From assembly GCF_003254565.1 (NCBI RefSeq), contig NZ_QJRI01000182.1, positions 62,001 through 126,000 on the forward strand: a DNA stretch of 64,000 bases. Direction: 5' to 3'. A program made the translations under genes and the position numbers. The notes under the pieces were generated by a model. The model saw only the letters and a list, made by a program, of their open reading frames with translations. It did no database searches and was not told the DNA's origin. This stretch comes from Flavobacterium nitrogenifigens (lineage in GTDB: Bacteria; Bacteroidota; Bacteroidia; Flavobacteriales; Flavobacteriaceae). Below, piece after piece: positions 43,000-52,622 of this stretch (within the stretch, counting starts at the first letter, position 1; every line of letters begins with the position of its first letter).

Positions 43000-44007
43000 A
43001 TGAGTTCAGATAAATCTATTACACATGTAATTCTTACTGGAGGAGTTGGAAGTAGACTGTGGCCTCTTTCGCGTAAAAGTCGACCAAAACAATACCTTGA
43101 AATATTTGATGGAAAATCTTTGTTTGAAATGACTGTTGAAAGAAATAGCCATTTAGCAAATAAAGTGATGGTTGTTGGAAATGTTGATAATTTTCAACTT
43201 AGTGGCAAAGTAATGGATAAAACAAGCACTTCATATATAAATATTGTTGAAGCGACTCCTAGAAATACTGCTGCGGCAATTGCATTTGCAGCATTTGCTT
43301 CAGAACCCAATGATATTTTAATTATAACCCCTTCTGATCATATTATTGATTTAATGGAGAATTATAATGAAGCAATAAATGAAGCGGTCACTAAAGCTGA
43401 CGAGGGTTTTATTGTGACTTTTGGTGTAATTCCAACTAAGCCAGAAACTGGTTATGGTTATATAGAAGCTAAGGGCGATAACGTAGTTTCATTTCGAGAA
43501 AAGCCAAACGAAACGACTGCAAAGGAATTTATAGCAAAGGGTAATTTTCTATGGAATAGTGGTATGTTTTGTTTTAAAGCTAGTGTCCTTTTGGAAGAAT
43601 TAAAACAATTTCAGCCAGATGTCTTTAAAAAATCAAAACAGGTATGGGAAGCAAGTAAAGATGGTTTCTTAGATTTAGATTTATCTATGGAAATTCCATC
43701 AATTAGTATAGATTACGCCGTGATGGAAAGAAGTAAAAAAATTAAGGTTGTTCCGGCTTCTTTTTCTTGGTCAGATTTAGGCTCTTTTGAATCTGTTTAT
43801 GATTACTTAATATCAAAAGGACATCCAACTGACGCTAAAGGCAATATGGTTATTGGATGTGATAAACATACGACCTTTCTTGGTTTAGAAAATACTATTT
43901 TTGTCTATACAGATACCGCTAATTTGATTTTACAAAAAGAAAGTTCGCAAGACGTAAAAGATATTTATACCGAATTAGAAAAACAGAATTCAGAATTATT
44001 AAAGTAA
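43000..44007 (+). CDS. manC: Mannose-1-phosphate guanylyltransferase
   Basis: Makes GDP-mannose, the substrate for Gmd and Fcl encoded later in the locus. The 335-residue product has the pyrophosphorylase signature GGVGSRLWPLSRKSRPKQY (about 14-32), VEATPRNTAAAIAFAAF, TPSDHIID (about 109-116), TGYGYIEA and FREKPN, then NSGMFCFKA. It lacks the C-terminal isomerase domain of bifunctional ManC/AlgA proteins, so a separate ManA is needed. Cotranscribed with the dehydrogenase upstream and rfbB downstream (18-base gap). Confidence 0.93.
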   Translation: MSSDKSITHVILTGGVGSRLWPLSRKSRPKQYLEIFDGKSLFEMTVERNSHLANKVMVVGNVDNFQLSGKVMDKTSTSYINIVEATPRNTAAAIAFAAFASEPNDILIITPSDHIIDLMENYNEAINEAVTKADEGFIVTFGVIPTKPETGYGYIEAKGDNVVSFREKPNETTAKEFIAKGNFLWNSGMFCFKASVLLEELKQFQPDVFKKSKQVWEASKDGFLDLDLSMEIPSISIDYAVMERSKKIKVVPASFSWSDLGSFESVYDYLISKGHPTDAKGNMVIGCDKHTTFLGLENTIFVYTDTANLILQKESSQDVKDIYTELEKQNSELLK

Positions 44008-44025
44008 AGTAATCACAAAGATAAA

Positions 44026-45072
44026 ATGAAAAAAATTCTTATAACTGGAGGTGCTGGTTTTATTGGGTCACATGTAGTGAGAAGATTTGTTAATAAATAT
44101 CCAGAATATCACATTTTCAATTTGGATGCATTAACTTATGCAGGAAATCTAGAAAATATTAAAGATATTGAAGATAAATCCAATTATACCTTCGTAAAAG
44201 GGGATATAGTTGATGAAGTTTTCATTAATGAACTTTTTTCAATTCATAGTTTTGATGGTGTTTTACATTTAGCGGCTGAATCTCATGTTGACCGTTCGAT
44301 TGAAGACCCTTTGGCATTTGTAAAAACAAATGTAATTGGTACCATGAACTTGTTAAATGCGGCTAAAAACCAGTGGAAGAATAATTTTGATGGAAAAAGA
44401 TTCTATCACATTAGTACAGATGAAGTGTACGGAAGTTTAGGGGCAGAAGGGTTATTTACAGAAACAACGGCCTATGATCCTAATTCACCTTATTCTGCTT
44501 CAAAAGCTAGTTCTGATCATTTTGTTAGAGCGTATGGTGAAACTTATGGCTTGCCGTATGTTTTAACAAATTGTTCTAATAATTATGGATCTTATCATTT
44601 TCCTGAAAAATTAATTCCTCTATTTATAAATAACATAATTAATAATAAACCATTACCAGTATATGGAGATGGAAACTATACTCGTGATTGGTTATTTGTT
44701 GAAGATCATGCTATTGCGATAGATTTAGTTTTTCATGAAGGAAAGAATCATGAAACTTATAACATTGGTGGGTTTAATGAATGGAAAAATATTGATTTGG
44801 TAAAATTATTATGTCAGATTATGGATCAAAAGTTAGGAAGATCTGAGGGAACTTCTCAACAATTGATCACATTTGTAAAAGATAGACCTGGACATGACTT
44901 AAGATATGCAATAGATGCCTCAAAAATTAATAAAGAATTGGGATGGAGGCCGTCAGTAACATTTGAAGAAGGCTTAGAAAGAACTATCAATTGGTATCTG
45001 AATAATGAAGAATGGTTGCAGAATGTAACTTCTGGATCATACAAAGATTATTATAAAAAGCAATATTCTTAA
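44026..45072 (+). CDS. rfbB: dTDP-glucose 4,6-dehydratase
   Basis: Converts dTDP-glucose to dTDP-4-keto-6-deoxyglucose, the precursor of rhamnose and of several amino-deoxysugars. The 348-residue product has NAD-binding GGAGFIGSHVV (about 7-17), LAAESHVDRSIEDP, the catalytic STDEVYG (about 130-136) and YSASKASSDHFVRAY (Y156, K160), plus YGDGNYTRDWLFVEDH. rfbA, rfbC and rfbD are not in the window, so the end product is open; the cupin and DegT genes at the window end could use the same keto sugar. Confidence 0.96.
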   Translation: MKKILITGGAGFIGSHVVRRFVNKYPEYHIFNLDALTYAGNLENIKDIEDKSNYTFVKGDIVDEVFINELFSIHSFDGVLHLAAESHVDRSIEDPLAFVKTNVIGTMNLLNAAKNQWKNNFDGKRFYHISTDEVYGSLGAEGLFTETTAYDPNSPYSASKASSDHFVRAYGETYGLPYVLTNCSNNYGSYHFPEKLIPLFINNIINNKPLPVYGDGNYTRDWLFVEDHAIAIDLVFHEGKNHETYNIGGFNEWKNIDLVKLLCQIMDQKLGRSEGTSQQLITFVKDRPGHDLRYAIDASKINKELGWRPSVTFEEGLERTINWYLNNEEWLQNVTSGSYKDYYKKQYS

Positions 45073-45118
45073 ACTAAACTTGTTTTAAATTTATTTTTTA
45101 AGATTAAATAAAATCAAC

Positions 45119-47542
45119 ATGAAAAAAATAATTTACGTTCTTATTCTGTTTTTTACCTTTTTACTTTCTTATAATGTTAATGCACAAGATATTCTAAAGG
45201 GTAAAGATTTAAGTACAATTAAAGTTGATTATCTATCTGATGATGATTTAGCTAAAATTAGTGCACAACTAAAAAGTAATAATACTACAATTGAACAAGT
45301 TGAGCCAATGGCATTATCAAAAGGGATGAGCCAAACAGAATACGATAAATTAAAGGTTAGACTTAATGAATATTCGGCTGGTTTAAACAAAGGCATTGAG
45401 GGTAAATCCCAAAAAGAAGAGGATAAAAGTGGTTTTGGTAGAAAACAAAACAAAATTAAAAATAACAAAGTTAAAGACTCTACTAATGTTTTGATTTTTG
45501 GTTCTGAATTATTTGATAATCCAACTTTAAATTTTGAACCAGACTTGAAGATGGCAACTCCAGTAAATTATGTTTTAGGGCCAGGTGATGAGTTGCAAGT
45601 AAGTGTTTATGGTGTTCAAGAGTATAATGCGTCAATACCAGTCTCTGTTGAAGGAAAGGTCGCTATTCAGTATGTGGGACAGATTTCAGTGTCTGGAATG
45701 TCTATTGAAGCGGCTACTCAAAAAATAAAAGCCGCGATTGCAAAAGTGTATAGTACTGTTCGTTCGGGACAATCTCAGGTAAGCGTTAGCTTAAGTCAGA
45801 TAAGAACAATTAAAATAACAATTGTAGGAGGTAAACAACCTGGGAATTACTCGATTTCTTCTCTAGCTACGGTCTATAATGCTTTACATTTAGCAGGTGG
45901 TCCAGGAAAGAATGGAAGTTATAGAAATATCGAATTAATTAGAAATAATAAAGTCTATAAGAATATTGATATATATAGATTCTTAGTAAAGGGAGATCAA
46001 TCTGACAATGTTACTTTAAAAGAAAACGATGTCATAAGAATTCCAGCTTATAGCCAACGAGTTACTGTAGAAGGAGAAGTTAAACGCCCAGGTATTTTTG
46101 AAATGAAAAAAGGGGAAACCTTTGCTGATTTATTAAATTTCGCATCAGGTTTTAATGAATTTGCTTATACAGCTTCTGTAAATGTATTGCAGAAAACGGG
46201 TAAAGAATTTAAAGTTCATGACATAAATGAAAGTGAATATAATTCATATCTTCCTCAATCAGGAGATGTTTTTAGAATAACCAAAATTTTAAACCGTTTT
46301 GAGAATAGAATTAAAATTGAAGGGGCGGTTTTTAGGCCAGATTATTATTCGTTTACAGAGGGTATGCGTGTTTCTGATCTTATTACTAGAGCTGAAGGAC
46401 TAAAAGAAGATGCGTACAGTAAAAGAGCACGAATAATACGTCTAAAAACTGATTTGACAACAGAAATTATGAATGTCGATTTAGATGCTGCATTGTCAGG
46501 TGATTTAAATGCTGATATTGAATTAAAAAGAGAAGATATAGTTACTGTTTATTCTATTCTTGATTTTAGAGAAGAATATAAAGTCACTATTGATGGAGAA
46601 GTAAAGAACCCTGGGGTATATGATTATTTAGAGAATTTGACTCTTAACGATTTAATTGTTCAAGTTGGAGGTTTGACTGGATCAGCATCTAAAAGAGTTG
46701 AAATTGCTAGAATGATAAAATCTGATATTATAGATGATTCAGATCCAAAACGTATTGAGTTAGTTCAATTCGAAATTACTGCAGATAATAATGAACAAGC
46801 CAAGAATTTTATTTTAAAACCTTTTGATGTAGTTAATATTCGAAGAATTGCAGTTTATGAAAAACCACAAATGGTAGTTATAAAAGGTGCAGTTGCATAT
46901 CCTGGTAAATATGTTTTGGCAAACAAAAAAGAAACGGTTTATAATGTTGTAATGAGGGCTGGTGGTTTGACATCTGTAGCTAATTTAGAAGGAATGAAAA
47001 TTCTTAGACCCATTAAAGAAGATCAAATTGAAAAATTAAAAAGTGTAGATTTGAATTTGAAAACAGATACGCTAAATAATAAATTAATAAATAAACTTGA
47101 AAATGAATTAAAATTTTCGACAATTCCAATTAACTGGGAAAAAATAGTAAAGAACAAAAATCATTATTCCAATGTGACTCTTTTTCCAGGCGATGAAATA
47201 GAAGTTGCTGTCTATAATGAAGGTGTAAAAGTAACAGGAAATGTATTATTGACATCTGAAATTCCATATAGATCAGGGAAAGGATTTAAATATTATATTA
47301 ATGCGGTTGGAGGAGTTGATAGTAAAGGTTGGAAGAAAAAAGCATATATAATTTATCCTAACGGAAAAGCTGATGTAACTAAATCATTTTTGTTTTTTAG
47401 ATCATACCCAAATGTAGAGCCTGATTCTCAGATAGTTGTACCTGAAAAACCTGAAACTAAAAAGATGAGCACAGGAGAATGGGTAAGTATAGGAAGCGTA
47501 TTAACAAGTTTAGCATTATTGATTGTTACAGCATTTAAATAG
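45119..47542 (+). CDS. SLBB-rich polysaccharide export protein (long Wza-like)
   Basis: Large secreted polysaccharide-export protein. The 807-residue product has a signal peptide ending NVNAQ, a charged spacer, a Poly_export domain (NYVLGPGDELQVSVYGVQ, about 150-167; GKVAIQYVGQISVSGM), and several SLBB domains identified by repeated short units: ITIVGGKQPGNYSI, VTVEGEVKRPGIFEM, IKIEGAVFRPDYY, VTIDGEVKNPGVYDY, VVIKGAVAYPGKYVL and VKVTGNVLL. It ends with a hydrophobic helix (about 785-804). It pairs with the chain-length protein downstream as the locus's second export module, distinct from the 263-residue lipoprotein at its start. Confidence 0.92.
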   Translation: MKKIIYVLILFFTFLLSYNVNAQDILKGKDLSTIKVDYLSDDDLAKISAQLKSNNTTIEQVEPMALSKGMSQTEYDKLKVRLNEYSAGLNKGIEGKSQKEEDKSGFGRKQNKIKNNKVKDSTNVLIFGSELFDNPTLNFEPDLKMATPVNYVLGPGDELQVSVYGVQEYNASIPVSVEGKVAIQYVGQISVSGMSIEAATQKIKAAIAKVYSTVRSGQSQVSVSLSQIRTIKITIVGGKQPGNYSISSLATVYNALHLAGGPGKNGSYRNIELIRNNKVYKNIDIYRFLVKGDQSDNVTLKENDVIRIPAYSQRVTVEGEVKRPGIFEMKKGETFADLLNFASGFNEFAYTASVNVLQKTGKEFKVHDINESEYNSYLPQSGDVFRITKILNRFENRIKIEGAVFRPDYYSFTEGMRVSDLITRAEGLKEDAYSKRARIIRLKTDLTTEIMNVDLDAALSGDLNADIELKREDIVTVYSILDFREEYKVTIDGEVKNPGVYDYLENLTLNDLIVQVGGLTGSASKRVEIARMIKSDIIDDSDPKRIELVQFEITADNNEQAKNFILKPFDVVNIRRIAVYEKPQMVVIKGAVAYPGKYVLANKKETVYNVVMRAGGLTSVANLEGMKILRPIKEDQIEKLKSVDLNLKTDTLNNKLINKLENELKFSTIPINWEKIVKNKNHYSNVTLFPGDEIEVAVYNEGVKVTGNVLLTSEIPYRSGKGFKYYINAVGGVDSKGWKKKAYIIYPNGKADVTKSFLFFRSYPNVEPDSQIVVPEKPETKKMSTGEWVSIGSVLTSLALLIVTAFK

Positions 47543-47553
47543 GTAGGTTTTTT

Positions 47554-48618
47554 ATGGATAATATTACAAAAGAGAAAGATGAAATTTCTTTAAAAGATTT
47601 AATTGAAAATCTTAAAGAATGGTACGTTTTTTTACTTACAAAATGGAAAACTATAGTTACTTTAGTTATAGTTGGCGGAACTTTAGGTTTGACTTATTCA
47701 TTACTTAAAAAGCCAATTTATACTGCTACATTATCATTTGCATTGGAAGACGATAATTCAAATGTTAATATTGGTGGGGCTCTAGGTTTAGCAAGTAGTT
47801 TAGGTCTTGATGTTGGAGGTAGTGGTGGTGGAATGTTTTCAAGTTCAAATTTGACACAACTTTTTAAATCGCGTTCCATGGTTGAGAAAACATTATTATT
47901 ACCTGTTAACGTTGATAATAAAGTGATTTCACTTGCAGAGATGTATATACAAAACAATAACTGGCGCAAAAAATGGGAAGGGAAACAAAGATTTGAGTCT
48001 GTTCAATTTTTACCTAATGCTAACCGAAAGACTTTTACTAGAGATCAAGATAGTATTATGGGGGCGATGTATGAGAAATTATCTAAGTCGGAATTAAAAG
48101 TAGAACAAAAAGATAAAAAAATTTCCATTATTAATATTGAGGTTTCTGATAATGATGAACTTTTTGCAAAATACTTTTGTGAAGGTTTGGCTATAAAGGT
48201 TTCTGAGTTTTATGTTTCAACAAAAAGTAAGAGGGCTAGAATAAATATGGATATTTTAGAGCGACAAAGAGATTCAATTCGAAGTGAGTTAAATTCAGCT
48301 ATTACTGGAGTTGCTGTCGCAACTGATAATACTTTTAATTTAAATCCAGCTTTAAATGTACGTAAAACACCATCAGTTCGCCGACAGGTTGATGTACAAG
48401 CGAATACTGCCATTTTAACTGAGTTGGTAAAACAAGTAGAATTGGCTAAAGTTACCTTAAGAAGAGAGACTCCTTTGATACAGATAATTGACAGACCTAT
48501 ATTGCCATTACAAAAAGAACGTTTTGGAAAAGCTAAAGGATTGGTGATTGGTGGTCTTTTAGCCGGTTTTATTACAATATTGTGGTTAGTCTTGAGGAAG
48601 TTGTTAAAAGATTTATAA
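47554..48618 (+). CDS. Wzz-type chain-length determinant protein
   Basis: Inner-membrane polysaccharide copolymerase without a kinase domain. The 354-residue product has an N-terminal cytosolic stretch, a first membrane segment (about 32-52, TIVTLVIVGGTLGLTYSLL), a periplasmic region with a Gly/Ser-rich stretch (LGLDVGGSGGGMFSSS), a coiled region (MDILERQRDSIRSELN), the conserved proline-rich approach IIDRPILPLQKERFGKAKG and a second membrane segment (about 331-347). It starts 11 bases after the SLBB protein gene. Confidence 0.9.
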   Translation: MDNITKEKDEISLKDLIENLKEWYVFLLTKWKTIVTLVIVGGTLGLTYSLLKKPIYTATLSFALEDDNSNVNIGGALGLASSLGLDVGGSGGGMFSSSNLTQLFKSRSMVEKTLLLPVNVDNKVISLAEMYIQNNNWRKKWEGKQRFESVQFLPNANRKTFTRDQDSIMGAMYEKLSKSELKVEQKDKKISIINIEVSDNDELFAKYFCEGLAIKVSEFYVSTKSKRARINMDILERQRDSIRSELNSAITGVAVATDNTFNLNPALNVRKTPSVRRQVDVQANTAILTELVKQVELAKVTLRRETPLIQIIDRPILPLQKERFGKAKGLVIGGLLAGFITILWLVLRKLLKDL

Positions 48619-48786
48619 TTTAAAGAATTGTTTAATATTTAAGAAATTAATTGTAACATTTGGTTTTCTTAATGAAATTTAAGGTTAATATGTTGTGCTT
48701 ATTTTTTTATAAGTTAAAAGAAATTTGGATTGTTATAGTTTTCAATAAAAATATTGGATATAGTACATAGTATTGTAAAATTACAG

Positions 48787-48813
48787 TCTAATAAAATGAA
48801 ATATTTTATTAGA
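48787..48813 (+). promoter_or_regulatory. AT-only hairpin/palindrome before wzx-like gene
   Basis: Perfect 11-base arms (48787-48797 and 48803-48813) around a 5-base loop, 26 bases before the TTG start of the flippase gene, in a 221-base gap. It could be an operator palindrome or a leader hairpin; no T tail follows. Confidence 0.4.
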
Positions 48814-48839
48814 AAATTAATATAAAAAGTAGGGTTATT

Positions 48840-50219
48840 TTGGGTAAGTTAAAAAAGGGCATTTTAATTAATGACATTAAAAACAAAATTAACATTGAAA
48901 GTAAAAGAAACAAAAATATTCTAAAACATATTGGTTGGTCTTTTTTTTTCAAGATTGGAACGATTGCAATTAGTTTTATTTTAATACCTATTACTATTGA
49001 TTATTTAGATACCGATAATTATGGTGTTTGGTTAACATTAAGCTCGTTTATATCTTGGTTTTCATTTTTTGATATAGGATTAGGAAATGGACTTCGTAAT
49101 AAATTTACCGAAGCTAAAGCAAATAATAATTATGAAATAGCGAAGGCATATGTTAGTTCTGCTTATTTTACTATTGGAGCCATTAGCCTTTTTATAGTCT
49201 TAGTCTTTTTTATTTTAAATCAATTTATTGATTGGACTTTGGTTTTTAATACGAAAGAAAGTTTAAGCGGAGATTTATCTGTTTTATTGCCTATAATATT
49301 TGCTTTTTTCGGATTGCAATTAGTTTCTAAATTGATTGTTACTATCTATCAAGCAGATCAGCATCATTCTATTGAAGGTAAAATTCAATTTTTTTCTCAA
49401 TTATTATCCTTAATTGTTATTTGGCTTCTTACTAAAACTAATAGAAGCTCTTTGCTGTTGTTCGGGAGTTTGATTTCTGCTATTCCAGTAGTTATTCTTT
49501 TAATTTTTAATTTTATTAGTTTCAATACAACTTATTTGGCATTTAAACCAGAGTTTAAATTATGGAAAAGGGAACATTTAAATGATATTTCAAATTTAGG
49601 TTTTAAGTTTTTCATAGTTCAAATCGCATCTTTAGTTTTATTTTCAAGTGATAACTTTATTATTATTAAGTTATTTGGACCAGAAGATGTAGTAAAGTAT
49701 AATTTAGCGTTTAAATATTTTTCGATTGTTACAATGGGCTATACAATTTTGCTCACACCATTTTGGTCAAGCTTTACAGAAGCCTATGTAAAAAAAGATT
49801 TCATTTGGATTAGGAGAACTGTTTCGACGGTTCAAAAGATTTGGCTTTTAGTTCCAATTTTGCTTTTAATAATGATTTTTATTTCAAAATGGTTTTACAA
49901 TTTTTGGATAGGAAATAATATAGAGATTCCTTTGAATTTATCTTTGAGTATGGCGCTTTTTGTTTTAATGATGACGTTCAATATGATATACGTTAATTTT
50001 ATAAACGGAGTCGGAAAAATAAAGTTGCAGTTATATACGTCTATCATAACAATGATTATAAACATACCCTTAAGTATATTTTTTGGTAAATATTTAGGAT
50101 GGGGACCTTCAGGTGTTGTTTTAGCAACATGCTGTTCTTTAATATATGCTATTATACTTCGACCATTACAATATTTTAAAATAATTAATAATACAGCAAA
50201 AGGTATTTGGAATAAATGA
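48840..50219 (+). CDS. Wzx-like polysaccharide flippase
   Basis: Multi-span inner-membrane protein of the MOP/PST exporter group that flips lipid-linked repeat units. The 459-residue product shows about twelve to fourteen hydrophobic segments and typical features: HIGWSFFFKIGTIAISFILIPITIDYL, NYGVWLTLSSFISWFSFFDIGLGNGLRNKFTEA and the C-terminal FGKYLGWGPSGVVLAT. No ATG is available near the N-terminus and an in-frame TAG lies 30 bases upstream, so the start is a TTG. A run of nine T lies near codon 35. It overlaps the next gene by four bases (ATGA). Confidence 0.88.
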   Translation: MGKLKKGILINDIKNKINIESKRNKNILKHIGWSFFFKIGTIAISFILIPITIDYLDTDNYGVWLTLSSFISWFSFFDIGLGNGLRNKFTEAKANNNYEIAKAYVSSAYFTIGAISLFIVLVFFILNQFIDWTLVFNTKESLSGDLSVLLPIIFAFFGLQLVSKLIVTIYQADQHHSIEGKIQFFSQLLSLIVIWLLTKTNRSSLLLFGSLISAIPVVILLIFNFISFNTTYLAFKPEFKLWKREHLNDISNLGFKFFIVQIASLVLFSSDNFIIIKLFGPEDVVKYNLAFKYFSIVTMGYTILLTPFWSSFTEAYVKKDFIWIRRTVSTVQKIWLLVPILLLIMIFISKWFYNFWIGNNIEIPLNLSLSMALFVLMMTFNMIYVNFINGVGKIKLQLYTSIITMIINIPLSIFFGKYLGWGPSGVVLATCCSLIYAIILRPLQYFKIINNTAKGIWNK

Positions 50220-51271
50220 TGAATAAACTAATCTTTTTAAAAGCCTATTTGAGAGGCTTTATTGTATCTAAGTTTAAGGTGCAAAATAATAATGCGGAGA
50301 CAAATCGATATAAAGATTATGGAATACTTAATCCTTCGATCGGAACAGCTAATCTTGGTGATTTAATAATTTATGACAGTGTTTATAGTAAACTAAGGAA
50401 TATCTACCCAGACGACTTGTTTACAGATTTTCCTACCCAATTATATACATCTCATGATGCTATGATTTCAATGAATGAACGTCATTTGTTGTTTGTTTCA
50501 GGAACAAATTTACTATCTTCAAATCTAGATCGAATTTTTCAATGGAAAATTCATTTTGGACATAAACGACTTTTGAAAAATAAGGTTGTGCTTATGGGGT
50601 GTGGTTGGTGGCAATATCAAGGTGGAATTAATAAATATACAGCAGCCATTTATAAAACTATATTATCTAAAGATGTTTTGCATTCTGTTAGAGATGAGTA
50701 CACTGCTAATAAATTGAAAAGTATAGGTATTAATAATGTTATAAATACAAGTTGTCCTACATTATGGAGCCTTAGTCCTGAAAAATGTAAGCAAATACCG
50801 GTATCTAAGGCTAGTGAAGTTGTGACTACTTTAACTTTTTATCATAAAAACAGTGAACTTGATAAAACCATGTTACGTATTTTATCAGAGAATTATAATA
50901 AGGTTTATTTATGGATTCAAGGTATGAATGATTTTCATTATTATAACGAAATTAACGAAAACTTTCATAACATTGAACTTATCTCTCCATCAATTGAGGC
51001 ATACAATAACCTTCTTGAAAAGGGAAATATTGATTATATAGGAACTAGATTACACGCAGGAGTAAGAGCATTGCAAAAAAATATTAGAACTTTGATTTTG
51101 GCTGTTGATAATAGGGCAATAGAAATAAGTAAAGATGTTAACTTAAATGTAATTAAAAGAGAAGATGTTCTTGATATGGTAAATTTTATAGATAATGATT
51201 ATGTTACTAATATAAAGTTGCCAACAGGTAATATTGATAAATGGATCTCTTCCTTAAATAAATATAAATAA
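50216..51271 (+). CDS. Polysaccharide pyruvyl transferase family protein
   Basis: Member of the PS_pyruv_trans family, whose proteins transfer pyruvate from phosphoenolpyruvate to sugar hydroxyls. The 351-residue product has IGTANLGDLIIYDSV (about 38-52), LLFVSGTNLLSS, GCGWWQYQGG, SVRDEYTANKLKSIG (about 155-169) and the C-terminal YIGTRLHAGVRALQ (about 278-291), in the usual order for the family. Two consecutive ATGs are possible; the first overlaps the wzx stop. Activity on this polysaccharide is inferred. Confidence 0.78.
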   Translation: MMNKLIFLKAYLRGFIVSKFKVQNNNAETNRYKDYGILNPSIGTANLGDLIIYDSVYSKLRNIYPDDLFTDFPTQLYTSHDAMISMNERHLLFVSGTNLLSSNLDRIFQWKIHFGHKRLLKNKVVLMGCGWWQYQGGINKYTAAIYKTILSKDVLHSVRDEYTANKLKSIGINNVINTSCPTLWSLSPEKCKQIPVSKASEVVTTLTFYHKNSELDKTMLRILSENYNKVYLWIQGMNDFHYYNEINENFHNIELISPSIEAYNNLLEKGNIDYIGTRLHAGVRALQKNIRTLILAVDNRAIEISKDVNLNVIKREDVLDMVNFIDNDYVTNIKLPTGNIDKWISSLNKYK

Positions 51272-51317
51272 TAAAAGGTTTTTAACTGTATAAGTATTTT
51301 TTTAAACATTCTAAGAA

Positions 51318-52574
51318 ATGAGGGTATTAATTGTTAATGCATATGATAATATGGGAGGTGCTGCAAGAGCTTCATATAGATTGCATCAATCATTATTAGA
51401 GAAAGGTATCGAAAGTAGGATGTTAGTTCAAAATAAATTTGGGGATGATTTTACTGTAGAATCCTATACTACATGTACTTTTCAAAATATCTGGGAAAAA
51501 TGTCGAACAATAGCGGACAATTTTCCTGTTAAGTTCTATAAAAATAGAACCAAAACACTTTTTAGCCCATCTTGGATTGGATTTAACAATTTGGTTAATC
51601 AAATTAATACCATAAATGCAGATATAGTACATTTACATTGGATTTCTAATGCAATGGTAAAAATTGAAGATTTAGCCAAAATTAAAGCGCCTATAATTTG
51701 GACATTGCATGATAATTGGGCTTTTACAGGTGGTTGCCATATAATGTGGGAGTGTATAAAGTTTAAGGAAGAATGTGGTAGTTGCCCTCGATTAGATAGC
51801 AGGAAGGAAATGGATTTGAGTCGAAGAATTTTCAATCGAAAAAAAAAGACCTATAGTAAATTATCAAATATGGTAGTAGTAGGTTTAAGTAAATGGATAA
51901 CCAATTGCGTAAAGGAAAGTACTCTTCTTAAAAATCATGAAGTTGTCAACATACCCAATCCAATTGATACAAATATTTTTAAACCGTTAGATGTAAAGTA
52001 TGCTAGAAGTCTCTGGAATTTACCCATTAATAAGAAATTAATACTTTTCGGAGCGATGAGCGCAACAAGCGATGTAAATAAGGGATTTAAAGAATTAGTT
52101 GGTTCTTTAGATTTATTAAATGATAAAAATATTGAGTTTGTTATTTTCGGAAGTAGCGAACCAAAAGAGAAACAGCCTTTCAAACTAAAAACACATTATT
52201 TAGGGCATCTACATGATGATGTAAGCCTAGTGTCTCTTTATAGTGCTGTTGATCTAATGGTAGTACCCAGTTTACAAGAGACATTACCTCAAACCGCAAG
52301 TGAAGCTATGGCATGCGGGACACCTGTTGTTGCTTTCGGTCATACAGGCTTATTGGACATTGTCGAGCATAAAAAAACAGGATATTTAGCAAAACCTTTT
52401 CAAGAGAAAGATTTGGCAACAGGAATTGAATGGGTTTTGAATTCTGATAATTATAGAGATTTATGCTTTAATGCAAGAGAGAAGATTGTTAAAGAATTTG
52501 ATAGTTCTTTTATAGCCAATCGTTATATTGAATTATATAATAAAGTGACATTAAGTAGCAAATATGACAAGTAG
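51318..52574 (+). CDS. Glycosyltransferase, GT4-type
   Basis: Predicted cytosolic retaining glycosyltransferase. The 418-residue product has a GT-B fold pattern: N-terminal VNAYDNMGGAARASYRLH (about 6-23), DIVHLHWISN (about 105-114), WTLHDNWAFTGGCH, and a C-terminal domain with FGAMSATSDVNKGFKEL and the E-x7-E motif QETLPQTASEAMACGTPVVAF (E about 321 and 329). Its VHLHW and GGCH segments resemble colanic-acid-type GT4 enzymes. Donor and acceptor are not known. Confidence 0.9.
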   Translation: MRVLIVNAYDNMGGAARASYRLHQSLLEKGIESRMLVQNKFGDDFTVESYTTCTFQNIWEKCRTIADNFPVKFYKNRTKTLFSPSWIGFNNLVNQINTINADIVHLHWISNAMVKIEDLAKIKAPIIWTLHDNWAFTGGCHIMWECIKFKEECGSCPRLDSRKEMDLSRRIFNRKKKTYSKLSNMVVVGLSKWITNCVKESTLLKNHEVVNIPNPIDTNIFKPLDVKYARSLWNLPINKKLILFGAMSATSDVNKGFKELVGSLDLLNDKNIEFVIFGSSEPKEKQPFKLKTHYLGHLHDDVSLVSLYSAVDLMVVPSLQETLPQTASEAMACGTPVVAFGHTGLLDIVEHKKTGYLAKPFQEKDLATGIEWVLNSDNYRDLCFNAREKIVKEFDSSFIANRYIELYNKVTLSSKYDK

Positions 52575-52622
52575 TCTGGATTGTAGTAAATGTTTATTTG
52601 TTTATCAGGTTAAAAATAAACA

